DNA of 64,000 nucleotides, taken from contig NZ_CP014227.1 of the NCBI RefSeq assembly GCF_001553545.1, positions 434,001 through 498,000 on the forward strand, written 5' to 3'. This DNA comes from Capnocytophaga haemolytica (GTDB lineage Bacteria > Bacteroidota > Bacteroidia > Flavobacteriales > Flavobacteriaceae). Made by a program: the position numbers and the translations under genes. This document shows, in pieces, positions 22,454 to 30,545 of this stretch. Within the stretch, counting starts at the first letter, position 1; each line of letters begins with the position of its first letter. The notes under the pieces were generated by a model. The model was not told the origin of the DNA. It did not search any database and worked only from the letters and a program-made list of their open reading frames with translations.

Positions 22454-23230
22454 TTAAGAGACGTTGTTTAGAAAATGGATTGTTTTCTCAAAATACTCCT
22501 TTGGATTTTGAGCGTGTAGCCAGTGGGCAGCTTTGCTGATAGTGTCTATTTTAGCGTGTGGAAAATGGGTGTGAATTAGCACCTCATCCTCAGGCATCAC
22601 ATATTCAGAGTACTCCCCTTTAAGAAAGAGAGTCGCTCCTTCATAGACATTACTGCGTGGCAACTCGGCACCTATTTCGCTTTCATTTTCAATTAAAGCA
22701 GAGAGGTTGAGGCGTAGCCCAAGACGGTCGCGGGTTTCCCAGTAAAGGTTTTTTAGTAAGAACTGTCGGATACCTACATCACTCACATAGTGAGCGAGGG
22801 CAGCCTCTGCTTCACTACGCGATTTGAGCTTATCAAAGTCAAGTGAGGCTAAACCTTGTAGGAAAGCTTCGTGATGCTGTGGGTAATACTTCGGGGCGAT
22901 ATCGGCCACAATGAGCGAATGAGTCATTGTGGGGTGCTCAGTAGCAAAGAGCATTGCTGTTTTACCGCCCATAGAGTGCCCCATAAGGTCAAATGATGCG
23001 ATCTGATGTGCTTGGGCATAGGCTATCAGGTCGGACACCATTAATGGATAGCTGAACTCAGGGGAGTGAAAACTGTGCCCGTGGTTGCGCTGATCGATCA
23101 GGTGCACTTGGAAGCCTTGTTGGGCGTATTGCAGCCCGAGGGTTTTCCAATTATCCGACATCCCGAGGAAGCCGTGAAGGATGAACAATGGGCGACCTTC
23201 GCCAATGATTTGTGAATGTAAGATCTCCAT
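22454..23230 (-). CDS. Alpha/beta hydrolase (YbfF-like esterase)
   Basis: A 258-residue cytoplasmic alpha/beta-fold hydrolase, probably an acyl esterase. The oxyanion-hole motif HGFLGMSDNW, the nucleophile elbow GHSMGGKTAM near residue 97 and the late catalytic His in KAAHWLHAQNP are visible. I use the ATG at 23230, nine bases after the DUF2059 stop; a GTG at 23239 would overlap the upstream stop codon and is less likely. It is the middle gene of a three-gene run with DUF2059 and the holin-like protein. Confidence 0.9.
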   Translation of the reverse strand: MEILHSQIIGEGRPLFILHGFLGMSDNWKTLGLQYAQQGFQVHLIDQRNHGHSFHSPEFSYPLMVSDLIAYAQAHQIASFDLMGHSMGGKTAMLFATEHPTMTHSLIVADIAPKYYPQHHEAFLQGLASLDFDKLKSRSEAEAALAHYVSDVGIRQFLLKNLYWETRDRLGLRLNLSALIENESEIGAELPRSNVYEGATLFLKGEYSEYVMPEDEVLIHTHFPHAKIDTISKAAHWLHAQNPKEYFEKTIHFLNNVS

Positions 23231-23239
23231 TGGTAACAC

Positions 23240-23671
23240 TTACTTCTTATCTTTGTCAAAATACTCGTTAGCCCCTTGCTGTTGTAGCTGCTTACCCATA
23301 TACTTTTGGATGATAGGCATTAAGAGTTTTTGCCCTACTGCCATACCCTTTTGGGTAAATACAGGCGATTTCTCAGCGAGCTTTTTCCCAACAGGCGACT
23401 GGTAGAATTTTAGTAATTCTTTAATTTCCTGCGCCGTAAACTCAGAGCTATAAATCTTGGCAAACTCATTGATAAGCTCAATGCGCACTCCTTTAATATC
23501 TTTTTCAAAAGCAGGAATGTCAGCCTCTGACACATAGCCTTTCATAGGCTCGCTCATCGTGTCGAGTGAAGGACCTACGAGGATTTCTACTAATTTTTTA
23601 GACTCCGCGCTCTGTGCCATAGCAGTTGCAGAGAGCATCAAAAACAGACTGATAATGAATAAATTTCTCAT
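23240..23671 (-). CDS. DUF2059 secreted protein
   Basis: A 143-residue protein with a signal peptide ending AMAQ (about residue 19). The KIYSSEFTAQEIKELLKFYQSPVGKKLAEKSP stretch is the DUF2059 hallmark: an all-helical domain common in secreted proteobacterial and Bacteroidota proteins of unknown role. The C-terminus is Gln/Lys rich. It heads the run with the hydrolase and holin-like genes. A minus-strand TACCTTTG lies at 23698-23691. It is divergent from trmB. Confidence 0.85.
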   Translation of the reverse strand: MRNLFIISLFLMLSATAMAQSAESKKLVEILVGPSLDTMSEPMKGYVSEADIPAFEKDIKGVRIELINEFAKIYSSEFTAQEIKELLKFYQSPVGKKLAEKSPVFTQKGMAVGQKLLMPIIQKYMGKQLQQQGANEYFDKDKK

Positions 23672-23779
23672 AATAAAGTATTTTAGGCGACAAAGGTACG
23701 AATATTTTTTGGGATAGTGTTCATCGCACTTAAAAATATTGCTGTATCTTTGCGCCCGATTGATTGAAAAACAGATTTA

Positions 23780-24457
23780 ATGGGAAGCAAAAACAAACTC
23801 AAGCGCTTTAAAGAAAACCTAACCTTTGCCAATGTCATTCAACCTTCGAGGGAGGAACTCCTCACGGACGCATTTACTTATAAAGGACGTTGGAATGAAC
23901 TTTATTTTAAGAACAACCACCCGATAGTCTTGGAATTAGGTTGTGGCAAAGGTGAGTACTCAGTAGGGCTGGCTCAGAAAAACCCCAATAAAAACTTCAT
24001 AGGTATAGACATCAAAGGCGCACGCTTTTGGCGTGGTGCTAAGACGGCTATCGACGAAGGGATTGCTAATGTAGCCTTCCTACGCACTCAGATTGAACTC
24101 ATTGAGCATTGCTTTACTACAGGTGAGGTCAGTGAAATATGGATTACCTTCCCCGACCCACAGATCAAATACAAGCGCACTAAGCATCGCCTGACAAACG
24201 AGGCTTTCCTTAACAGATACCACAACATTCTCAGTACCGAGGGTTATGTACACCTAAAGACGGACAGTGAGTTTATGCACGGCTATACGCTCGGGCTCCT
24301 TCACGGTTTGGGCTACGAGGTGCTCTATGCCAACCACAACATATACAACAGTGATGGGGTACCCGAGGATGTTACTGCCATTAAAACCTTTTACGAGCAG
24401 TTCTACTTAGCACAAGGCAAGCCCATTACTTATATTCGGTTTAGAGTACACAGGTAG
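23780..24457 (+). CDS. trmB: tRNA (guanine-N7-)-methyltransferase
   Basis: A 225-residue SAM enzyme that makes m7G at tRNA position 46. The SAM loop LELGCGKGEYSVGLA, the acidic FIGIDIKGARFWRG and the TrmB signature WITFPDPQIKYKRTKHRLTN are all present, and the length is typical. A TATCTTTG -7 box lies at 23745-23752 with no clear -33 box. The last 28 bases overlap the 3' end of the convergent ABC transporter gene. Confidence 0.96.
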   Translation: MGSKNKLKRFKENLTFANVIQPSREELLTDAFTYKGRWNELYFKNNHPIVLELGCGKGEYSVGLAQKNPNKNFIGIDIKGARFWRGAKTAIDEGIANVAFLRTQIELIEHCFTTGEVSEIWITFPDPQIKYKRTKHRLTNEAFLNRYHNILSTEGYVHLKTDSEFMHGYTLGLLHGLGYEVLYANHNIYNSDGVPEDVTAIKTFYEQFYLAQGKPITYIRFRVHR

Positions 24458-25350
24458 CAAATTGCCCCTTCGGGTAGAGCTTTCTCGTGATTCACGTACA
24501 CTTTACCCTCTGCTGAAACACCTTCAATAAGGTAGTGAGCCCCTTGGAAGTAAGAGTGTTCCACGGTCACTTGCCAATCGGATTGAGGTGTGATAGCGAT
24601 TTGGTGCGGGCGAAGCAGTTTTCCGTTGTGCAGGCTTACTTCACCGAAAAGTGAGGCAGTGTAGCGGTCAGTATCTTGAGTGTATACCTTCATCATCGTA
24701 TCGTAATGTAGCATACTTCCATCGCGCATAATGAATACTTTATCAGCAAATGATAGAACCTCTTTGCCATCGTGAGTAGCTACCATACAACTAATATTCT
24801 TTTCTTTCAAATAGGCAAATAGAGTGCGTTGCAAGTCGTTTCTTCGGAAGCTATCCACCTGACTAAAAGGTTCATCAAGCAGTAGCAATTCGGGTTCTTG
24901 CGCCAAAGCCATCGCCAAAGCTACACGCTGTTTTTCGCCCCCACTCAGCACCAAAGCCTTCTGTGAGGCAAAGCGCTCCATCCCTACTAAGGCGAGCAAT
25001 TCGGCCACACGTGCTCGTTTCCACTCTAAGTCTATATTCGAGAGGTAACGACCTACATTCTCTGCTACGGTGTGATACGGACCCAAATCGAAATCTTGAG
25101 CAAGATACTTCATCGCCCCATAGCCAGGCACGAGCTGGAAGGAAGGTCCGAAAACCCTCTTATCGTTAAAATGAATAGTACCCTCAGGCAGGTCGAACAA
25201 ACCGTAGATAGCTTTTAGCAGCGTACTTTTGCCGCAGCCACTTTCGCCCATAATGAAGACGTGTTCGCCTGTTTGCACTTCCAAGGACAGGTCTTTTAAC
25301 AAGGGTTTATCACTTTGATAAGCGAAGGAAATATGATTGATACGAAGCAT
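24430..25350 (-). CDS. ABC transporter ATP-binding protein without a visible permease
   Basis: A 306-residue ATPase with Walker A GESGCGKSTLL (about 35-45), Q-loop YLAQDF, signature LSGGEKQRVALA, Walker B LLLLDEP and switch His in ATHDGKE. The ABC domain ends near 215; the last 90 residues (SLFGEVSLHNGKLLRPHQIAIT...) look like a TOBE-like regulatory domain of the kind found in importer ATPases. There is no permease or binding-protein gene beside it, so its transporter partner must be elsewhere, if it has one. Its 3' end overlaps trmB by 28 bases. Confidence 0.85.
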   Translation of the reverse strand: MLRINHISFAYQSDKPLLKDLSLEVQTGEHVFIMGESGCGKSTLLKAIYGLFDLPEGTIHFNDKRVFGPSFQLVPGYGAMKYLAQDFDLGPYHTVAENVGRYLSNIDLEWKRARVAELLALVGMERFASQKALVLSGGEKQRVALAMALAQEPELLLLDEPFSQVDSFRRNDLQRTLFAYLKEKNISCMVATHDGKEVLSFADKVFIMRDGSMLHYDTMMKVYTQDTDRYTASLFGEVSLHNGKLLRPHQIAITPQSDWQVTVEHSYFQGAHYLIEGVSAEGKVYVNHEKALPEGAICYLCTLNRI

Positions 25351-25531
25351 TCTTGTAATGGTTATTTAAATTCAGCGGGCAAAGATAGCAAATGTTTTTA
25401 TGATGAGGTTTGTTGGCTTTGAAAAAATAGCTCAATCGCACGAAAACACGCGGATATAACTATGCAAAACGTGTAAAAAGGCTGTTTTTTGCGCAATCGT
25501 AATTCGTTGATTATTCGATGGTTTTTCGCTA

Positions 25532-25609
25532 AACCTAATACTAACCTAATACTAACCTAATACTGTTCTTTGAGATGAACGGCAGGTGAACGGCAAGTGA
25601 ACGGTAGGT
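25532..25609. repeat. Two adjacent arrays of three 11-bp direct repeats
   Basis: AACCTAATACT is repeated three times without change (25532-25564). After 12 bases, GAACGGCAGGT is repeated three times with single changes (25577-25609). Both have an exact 11-bp period. They lie in the 378-bp gap between the divergent ABC ATPase and GH20 genes; in the remainder I see a minus-strand TATCTTTG (25387-25380) for the ATPase and TAACTTTG (25693-25700) for GH20, and nothing else. Confidence 0.85.
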
Positions 25610-25728
25610 GAACCCGAGATCAGCGGTTAATAGTGCTGCCATTTGAGGTGCTTTTTTATTGTACAAAAGTAGTATCATTCAAAAGTATTTCGTAACTTTG
25701 TCGCCTGAAATTTTAACCAAACTATTTT

Positions 25729-28035
25729 ATGAAAAGGATCATTTACACAATTGCTTTGTTAGCGATGGGGTGCTCAGCCCCTAAGGAGTATCACTTTACC
25801 GAGAACGATATTACGCTTATCCCCAAGCCTGTGCAGCTCGAGTTGCAACAGGGAGCATTTGTATTTGACAAAAATACGACCTTCGTAGTGCCTGACTCGT
25901 TGCAAGGGGTGGTGCAGCTCCTCACCGATAAGCTACAGACGGCAGCGGGCTTAACACTAAAAGTGCAGTCTCAGGCAGCTGAGAAAGGTAGTGTACGCTT
26001 TGAGGTAGATAAGCAGATCGCCCGTGAAGGCTACTCCCTGACCTCTAACAAGGAGGGAGTACACATCAAGGCAAGCACTAAGAGCGGGTTTATCTATGCG
26101 GTGGAAACCCTGAGGCAGCTCTTGCCTAAGGAAATCGAAAGTACTAAAAGAGTGCAAGCCGATTGGGTGATCCCAGCAGTGCATATCAAGGATGCGCCTG
26201 AGTACGCTTGGCGTGGACTGATGCTCGATGAGGCGCGCCACTTCTTCGGTAAGGCGTATGTACTCAAAACCTTAGACCGTATGGCAATGCTCAAACTCAA
26301 CGTCTTTCAATGGCACTTGATCGACAATGAGGGTTGGCGCATTGAAATCAAGAAGTACCCTAAGCTCACTGAGGTAGGAGCGTGGCGTGTGAATCAGGAG
26401 GATAAGCATTGGGAGGAACGCACCCCCAACGCCCCTGATGCTGTAAAGGCGGATCACAGCAATGCCTACGGGGGCTATTACACCCAAGAAGATATTAAGG
26501 AAATTGTGGCATACGCAGCGGCACGGGGTATCACTATCGTGCCTGAGGTGGAGATGCCTGCCCACTCGATGAGCAGCATTGCGGCTTACCCTGAGCTCTC
26601 TTGCCATAAACGCCCTATCGCTGTGCCTTCGGGTTCTGTGTGGCCTAATGTAGATAACTATTGTGCAGGACAGGAAGAGACCTTTACTTTCTTGGAAGAT
26701 GTGATGCGCGAGGTGATGGCTTTATTTCCCAGCAAATACATACACGTAGGCGGCGATGAGGCTGACCGCTCGGAGTGGGAGAAATGCCCTAAGTGTCAGG
26801 CGCGTATGAAGACAGAAGGGCTGAAGAATACAGCGGAACTACAAACCTATTTCATCAAGCGGATGCAGCAGTTCCTAAGGGCAAACGGGCGCACCTTAGT
26901 GGGCTGGGATGAGATCTTAGAAGGCGGAATGCCCAGCGATGTGGTGGTGATGAATTGGCGTGGTATTCGCAATGCACAGAAGGCAGTAGCACAAGGCAAC
27001 CCTATGGTGCTCACCAGTGATACGTATATCAACCGCTATCAGGGTTTGCCTCAGTACGAACCCGAAGCCAATGGTGGGCACGTAACCCTGAGCAAGGTCT
27101 ATCATTACAATCTCGAAAGGGAGAAGCTCACTGAGGAACAACACAAACACATTCTGGGCTCGCAGGCGAACCTATGGGCGGAGTTTATCGCCACCCCTGA
27201 ACATTCGGAGTATATGCTCTTTCCGCGTCTTTTTGCCTTTGCAGAAGTGGTGTGGACGCCCAGCGAGCAAAAGGATTGGAAGGACTTTGTAAGGCGCGTA
27301 AAAGCACAGATGCAGCGACTCGACGTGATGGGGGTAAAGTACGCCATCTCAATGTATCAGGTGGTGCCTACCCTTGAGGAGAAGGACGGCAAGGTGCTGC
27401 TCACGCTCAGTTCGGAATTGCCTGATGCGGACATTCGTTATGCCTTCGATGGCACTCCGATTGAGCAAGGGCAGAGATACACAGCTCCGATAGCAATGAG
27501 TGGCAATACGATATGCAAGGCAGCGGTGTTTGTAGATGGCAAGCCCAATGTGGTGAGTAAGGACACGATTGTCTTCCATAAGGCGGCAGGCAAACCTGTG
27601 CAGTGCGAACCCGAAGCGGATAAGAAATACCAAGGTAAGGGTCCGCATACGCTTACCAATGTGGTGCGTGGCACTAAGAATTTCCAAGATGGGCAGTGGC
27701 TCGGCTGGCTGTTTAAAGATGCGACTATCACTATCGATATGCAGACGCCTAGTGAGGTAAGCAAGGTGATTGTAGGCGCGATGCGCAAGCACAACGATGC
27801 TATTTTCTTGCCTACTCACATCAGCGTAGCGGTATCTACGGACGGGAAGACATTTACCACCGTAGCCGACCAAGAGTTCCCTTACCAGCAGAAGGGAGTC
27901 TCGCGACTTGCTAATTTCTCATTGGAATTTACTCCTGTACAAACGCGTTATATAAAGGTAACAGTCAAGAACTTAGGTAAGAATCCTAATGGTGGCGATG
28001 CGTGGTTGTTTTTAGATGAGATTTTGGTGTTTTAA
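25729..28035 (+). CDS. GH20 beta-N-acetylhexosaminidase lipoprotein
   Basis: A 768-residue lipoprotein (LLAMGC lipobox) that removes terminal GlcNAc or GalNAc, for example from host glycans or peptidoglycan fragments. The order is an N-terminal GH20b domain (about 28-155), the catalytic barrel with AWRGLMLDEARHFF, and the catalytic pair in YIHVGGDEADRSEWEKCP (Asp-Glu, substrate-assisted mechanism). After the barrel come a small beta-sandwich (about 545-620) and a C-terminal discoidin/F5-8-type module (TITIDMQTPSEVSKVIVGAMR...TRYIKVTVKNLG). TAACTTTG at 25693-25700 is a likely -7 box. It is a single gene followed by an M20 peptidase with its own promoter. Confidence 0.94.
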   Translation: MKRIIYTIALLAMGCSAPKEYHFTENDITLIPKPVQLELQQGAFVFDKNTTFVVPDSLQGVVQLLTDKLQTAAGLTLKVQSQAAEKGSVRFEVDKQIAREGYSLTSNKEGVHIKASTKSGFIYAVETLRQLLPKEIESTKRVQADWVIPAVHIKDAPEYAWRGLMLDEARHFFGKAYVLKTLDRMAMLKLNVFQWHLIDNEGWRIEIKKYPKLTEVGAWRVNQEDKHWEERTPNAPDAVKADHSNAYGGYYTQEDIKEIVAYAAARGITIVPEVEMPAHSMSSIAAYPELSCHKRPIAVPSGSVWPNVDNYCAGQEETFTFLEDVMREVMALFPSKYIHVGGDEADRSEWEKCPKCQARMKTEGLKNTAELQTYFIKRMQQFLRANGRTLVGWDEILEGGMPSDVVVMNWRGIRNAQKAVAQGNPMVLTSDTYINRYQGLPQYEPEANGGHVTLSKVYHYNLEREKLTEEQHKHILGSQANLWAEFIATPEHSEYMLFPRLFAFAEVVWTPSEQKDWKDFVRRVKAQMQRLDVMGVKYAISMYQVVPTLEEKDGKVLLTLSSELPDADIRYAFDGTPIEQGQRYTAPIAMSGNTICKAAVFVDGKPNVVSKDTIVFHKAAGKPVQCEPEADKKYQGKGPHTLTNVVRGTKNFQDGQWLGWLFKDATITIDMQTPSEVSKVIVGAMRKHNDAIFLPTHISVAVSTDGKTFTTVADQEFPYQQKGVSRLANFSLEFTPVQTRYIKVTVKNLGKNPNGGDAWLFLDEILVF

Positions 28036-28053
28036 ATATTTTTTGTAACTTTG
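28023..28053 (+). promoter_or_regulatory. Bacteroidota-type promoter for the M20 dipeptidase
   Basis: TTTG at 28023-28026 (inside the last GH20 codons), a 19-bp spacer, then TAACTTTG at 28046-28053, 24 bp before the start. Confidence 0.65.
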
Positions 28054-28076
28054 TAGCTTATTAAATAACATATTAT

Positions 28077-29468
28077 ATGGATAGTATTAAGACGTATATC
28101 GAGGCGCATAAAGACCGCTTTATCGCCGAACTGATTGACTTACTCAAAATGCCGAGTGTGAGTGCCGACCCTGCCTTCTCGCAGGATATCCTCCACACCG
28201 CTGAAGCCGTAAAAGCCGCCCTCGCAGCCGCTGGTTGCGATAAGGTAGAGATTTGCGAAACACCAGGCAACCCCATTGTCTATGGCGAGAAGATCATCGA
28301 CCCCAAGCTGCCTACCGTGTTGGTGTACGGGCACTACGATGTGCAACCTGCCGATCCACTCGAGCTGTGGGAGTCCGACCCCTTCGACCCTGTGATCAAG
28401 AAGACAGAAGAGCATCCACAAGGGGCCATCTATGCACGCGGCTCTTGCGACGACAAGGGGCAGATGTATATGCACGTAAAGGCATTGGAGTATATGGTGA
28501 AGGAGGGCAAACTGCCTTGCAACGTCAAGTTTATGATTGAGGGCGAGGAAGAAGTAGGCTCCGAAAGCCTCAAGTGGTTCGTGAAGAACAACCACGCCAA
28601 GCTGAAGAACGATGTGATCCTCATCTCCGACACGGGTATGCTTGCCAACGACACACCGAGCATCACCACAGGTTTGCGCGGACTTAGCTATGTGGAAGTG
28701 GAGGTAACAGGTGCCAACCGCGACCTGCACTCTGGGCTTTACGGTGGCGCAGTGGCGAACCCTATCAACGTGCTGGCAAAGATGATCGCCTCAATGCACG
28801 ATGAGCACAAACACATCACCATTCCACACTTCTACGACAAGGTGGAGGAGCTTAGTCGTGAGGAGCGCGATGAAATGGCAAAAGCACCATTCTCATTAGA
28901 GGCTTACAAAAAGGCGTTGGACATTGATGATGTATATGGTGAGGACGGCTACACCACTACCGAGCGCGCGTCTATACGTCCGACCTTAGACGTAAACGGT
29001 ATCTGGGGCGGCTACACAGGCGAAGGGGCTAAGACAGTAATCCCAAGCAAGGCATTTGCTAAGATCTCAATGCGCTTAGTGCCCAATCAAGACCCCGAGG
29101 AAATCACCAAGCTCTTCCAAGACTACTTTGAGAGCATCGCCCCAGAAGGCGTACGTGTAAAGGTGAAACCACACCACGGCGGGCAGGGCTATGTTACCCC
29201 AATAGACACTGTAGCCTATCAGGCAGCCTCTAAGGCCTGCGAACAGACTTTTGGCAAGGCTCCGATACCCGTGCGCTCAGGGGGTAGTATCCCTATTGTA
29301 GCACTCTTTGAAGAGGAGTTAGGCAGCAAGTCCATCCTCTTAGGCTTTGGTTTGGATAGCGATGCCATCCACTCACCTAATGAGCACTACGGGGTATTCA
29401 ACTACCTCAAAGGGATAGAAACCATTCCGTGGTTCTACCACTATTACGCAGAAAGCGTAAAAAAGTAG
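28077..29468 (+). CDS. M20-family metallo-dipeptidase
   Basis: A 463-residue cytoplasmic dizinc peptidase. Metal and catalytic motifs in order: LVYGHYDVQPADP (His and Asp), GSCDDKGQMYMH (bridging Asp), IEGEEEVGS (general base Glu and metal Glu), SDTGML (Asp) and the late HSPNEHYG His. The dimerisation domain lies between about 215 and 330. The family includes carnosinase-like and nonspecific dipeptidases, so cleavage of small peptides is expected. It has no signal peptide. It ends at a strong terminator. Confidence 0.93.
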   Translation: MDSIKTYIEAHKDRFIAELIDLLKMPSVSADPAFSQDILHTAEAVKAALAAAGCDKVEICETPGNPIVYGEKIIDPKLPTVLVYGHYDVQPADPLELWESDPFDPVIKKTEEHPQGAIYARGSCDDKGQMYMHVKALEYMVKEGKLPCNVKFMIEGEEEVGSESLKWFVKNNHAKLKNDVILISDTGMLANDTPSITTGLRGLSYVEVEVTGANRDLHSGLYGGAVANPINVLAKMIASMHDEHKHITIPHFYDKVEELSREERDEMAKAPFSLEAYKKALDIDDVYGEDGYTTTERASIRPTLDVNGIWGGYTGEGAKTVIPSKAFAKISMRLVPNQDPEEITKLFQDYFESIAPEGVRVKVKPHHGGQGYVTPIDTVAYQAASKACEQTFGKAPIPVRSGGSIPIVALFEEELGSKSILLGFGLDSDAIHSPNEHYGVFNYLKGIETIPWFYHYYAESVKK

Positions 29469-29490
29469 TTGTTACAATACATTGAAAATA

Positions 29491-29533
29491 AACATCTTGC
29501 AAAAAAAGTTTCATTTGCAAGGTGTTTTTTTTG
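29491..29533 (+). terminator. Terminator after the M20 dipeptidase
   Basis: AACATCTTGCA pairs with TGCAAGGTGTT across an A/T-rich loop, followed by eight T. Confidence 0.85.
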
Positions 29534-29542
29534 CTAAAAAAC

Positions 29543-29572
29543 TTGTCAGTAAATAAATTAGTTGTACCTTTG
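29543..29572 (+). promoter_or_regulatory. Promoter of tRNA-Asn
   Basis: TTG at 29543-29545, a 19-bp spacer, then TACCTTTG at 29565-29572, 25 bp before the mature tRNA. Confidence 0.75.
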
Positions 29573-29596
29573 CACCCGAATTAAACAATAGGACAT

Positions 29597-29670
29597 TCCT
29601 CCTTAGCTCAGTTGGTTAGAGCATCTGACTGTTAATCAGAGGGTCACTGGTTCAAGTCCAGTAGGGGGAG
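29597..29670 (+). tRNA. tRNA-Asn (GTT anticodon)
   Basis: A 74-base cloverleaf. The acceptor arms TCCTCCT and AGGGGGA pair with one G-U. The D-arm is GCTCAGTTGGTTAGAGC, the anticodon stem is TCTGA/TCAGA with loop CTGTTAA (anticodon GTT), and the T-arm is ACTGG-TTCAAGT-CCAGT. The discriminator base is G. CCA is not encoded. Confidence 0.98.
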
Positions 29671-29682
29671 CAAAAGATAATC

Positions 29683-29713
29683 AGGGCTTTACAGAGATGT
29701 GAAGCCTTTTTTG
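29683..29713 (+). terminator. Terminator after tRNA-Asn
   Basis: AGGGCTT and AAGCCTT form the stem, followed by a run of T. Confidence 0.75.
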
Positions 29714-29819
29714 TTTTTTATAGGTCAAATTTATAGCAAAAGGGATGTTTTGTGAGAGGGTTTAACTCACTTTAATACAGTGCAAAAGAATAGGAGGGGT
29801 AAAAAAACTTATAAAAAGA

Positions 29820-29851
29820 TTTGGCGGTTTAGAAATATAGTATTACTTTTG
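29820..29851 (+). promoter_or_regulatory. Bacteroidota-type promoter for the beta-barrel protein
   Basis: TTTG at 29820-29823, a 20-bp spacer, then TACTTTTG at 29844-29851, 32 bp before the start. Confidence 0.7.
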
Positions 29852-29883
29852 CGTTATAATTAATCATTAAAATTATATTTTAT

Positions 29884-30456
29884 ATGAAAAAATTTTTATT
29901 TATTGTAGCAGTGGCACTGACAAGTGTGGGCTACGCACAGACAGACAAAGGTGATTGGATGGTAGGTACCGATTTCGGGCTTTCATACGAGACATCAAAG
30001 GTAACAACAAAGGTAGGTAATGAGACAAGTCAAACTACCAATACTTTCAAGGTAGCGCCTAAGTTGGACTACTTTGTGATTAATAACCTGTCAATAGGTT
30101 TAGGTTTGGAGTATAAAAATACAAAAGTTAAAGATGGTGATACAACCAATACGTTTGCAGTAGTGCCTCAAGTGCACTATTTCTTCCCATTAGACACTAA
30201 CTTTAAACCTTTCCTTGGTGCAAGAGTAGGTTATGGATACTCATCAACAGAAGTAGCAGGTGGTAATAATAAGACTAAGGCGGATGGTCTGGTAGTAGGT
30301 GGTAGAGCAGGGGTTGCTTACTTTGTAAACAACGGAGCTGCAGTTACAGGCTATTTAGATTATGACCATCAAAATTTTAAAAATAAGGATAATAAAGATA
30401 TTACTTTTAAAAAAGGCACTTTTGGTGTAGGTATTGGAGTAGCGATTTTCTTCTAA
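29884..30456 (+). CDS. Small outer membrane beta-barrel protein
   Basis: A 190-residue protein with a signal peptide ending GYAQ (about residue 19). The rest alternates polar and hydrophobic residues in short strands (YFVINNLSIGLGLEYKNTK, KPFLGARVGYGYSS, GLVVGGRAGVAYFVNNGAAVTGYLDYDHQNF) and ends in an aromatic residue (GIGVAIFF), the pattern of an 8-stranded OmpA/OmpW/OmpX-like barrel. No enzymatic motif is visible. It is a single gene between its own promoter and terminator. Confidence 0.85.
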   Translation: MKKFLFIVAVALTSVGYAQTDKGDWMVGTDFGLSYETSKVTTKVGNETSQTTNTFKVAPKLDYFVINNLSIGLGLEYKNTKVKDGDTTNTFAVVPQVHYFFPLDTNFKPFLGARVGYGYSSTEVAGGNNKTKADGLVVGGRAGVAYFVNNGAAVTGYLDYDHQNFKNKDNKDITFKKGTFGVGIGVAIFF

Positions 30457-30479
30457 GAAAAATTTAGATTATTATATAT

Positions 30480-30524
30480 AGGTGTTTTAGATTTTCGTAA
30501 GATGATTTAAAACACCTATTTATT
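30480..30524 (+). terminator. Terminator after the beta-barrel gene
   Basis: AGGTGTTTTA and TAAAACACCT form a perfect 10-bp stem with an 18-base loop, followed by ATTTATTATTT. Confidence 0.8.
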
Positions 30525-30545
30525 ATTTATGTAGTGATAATAGAA

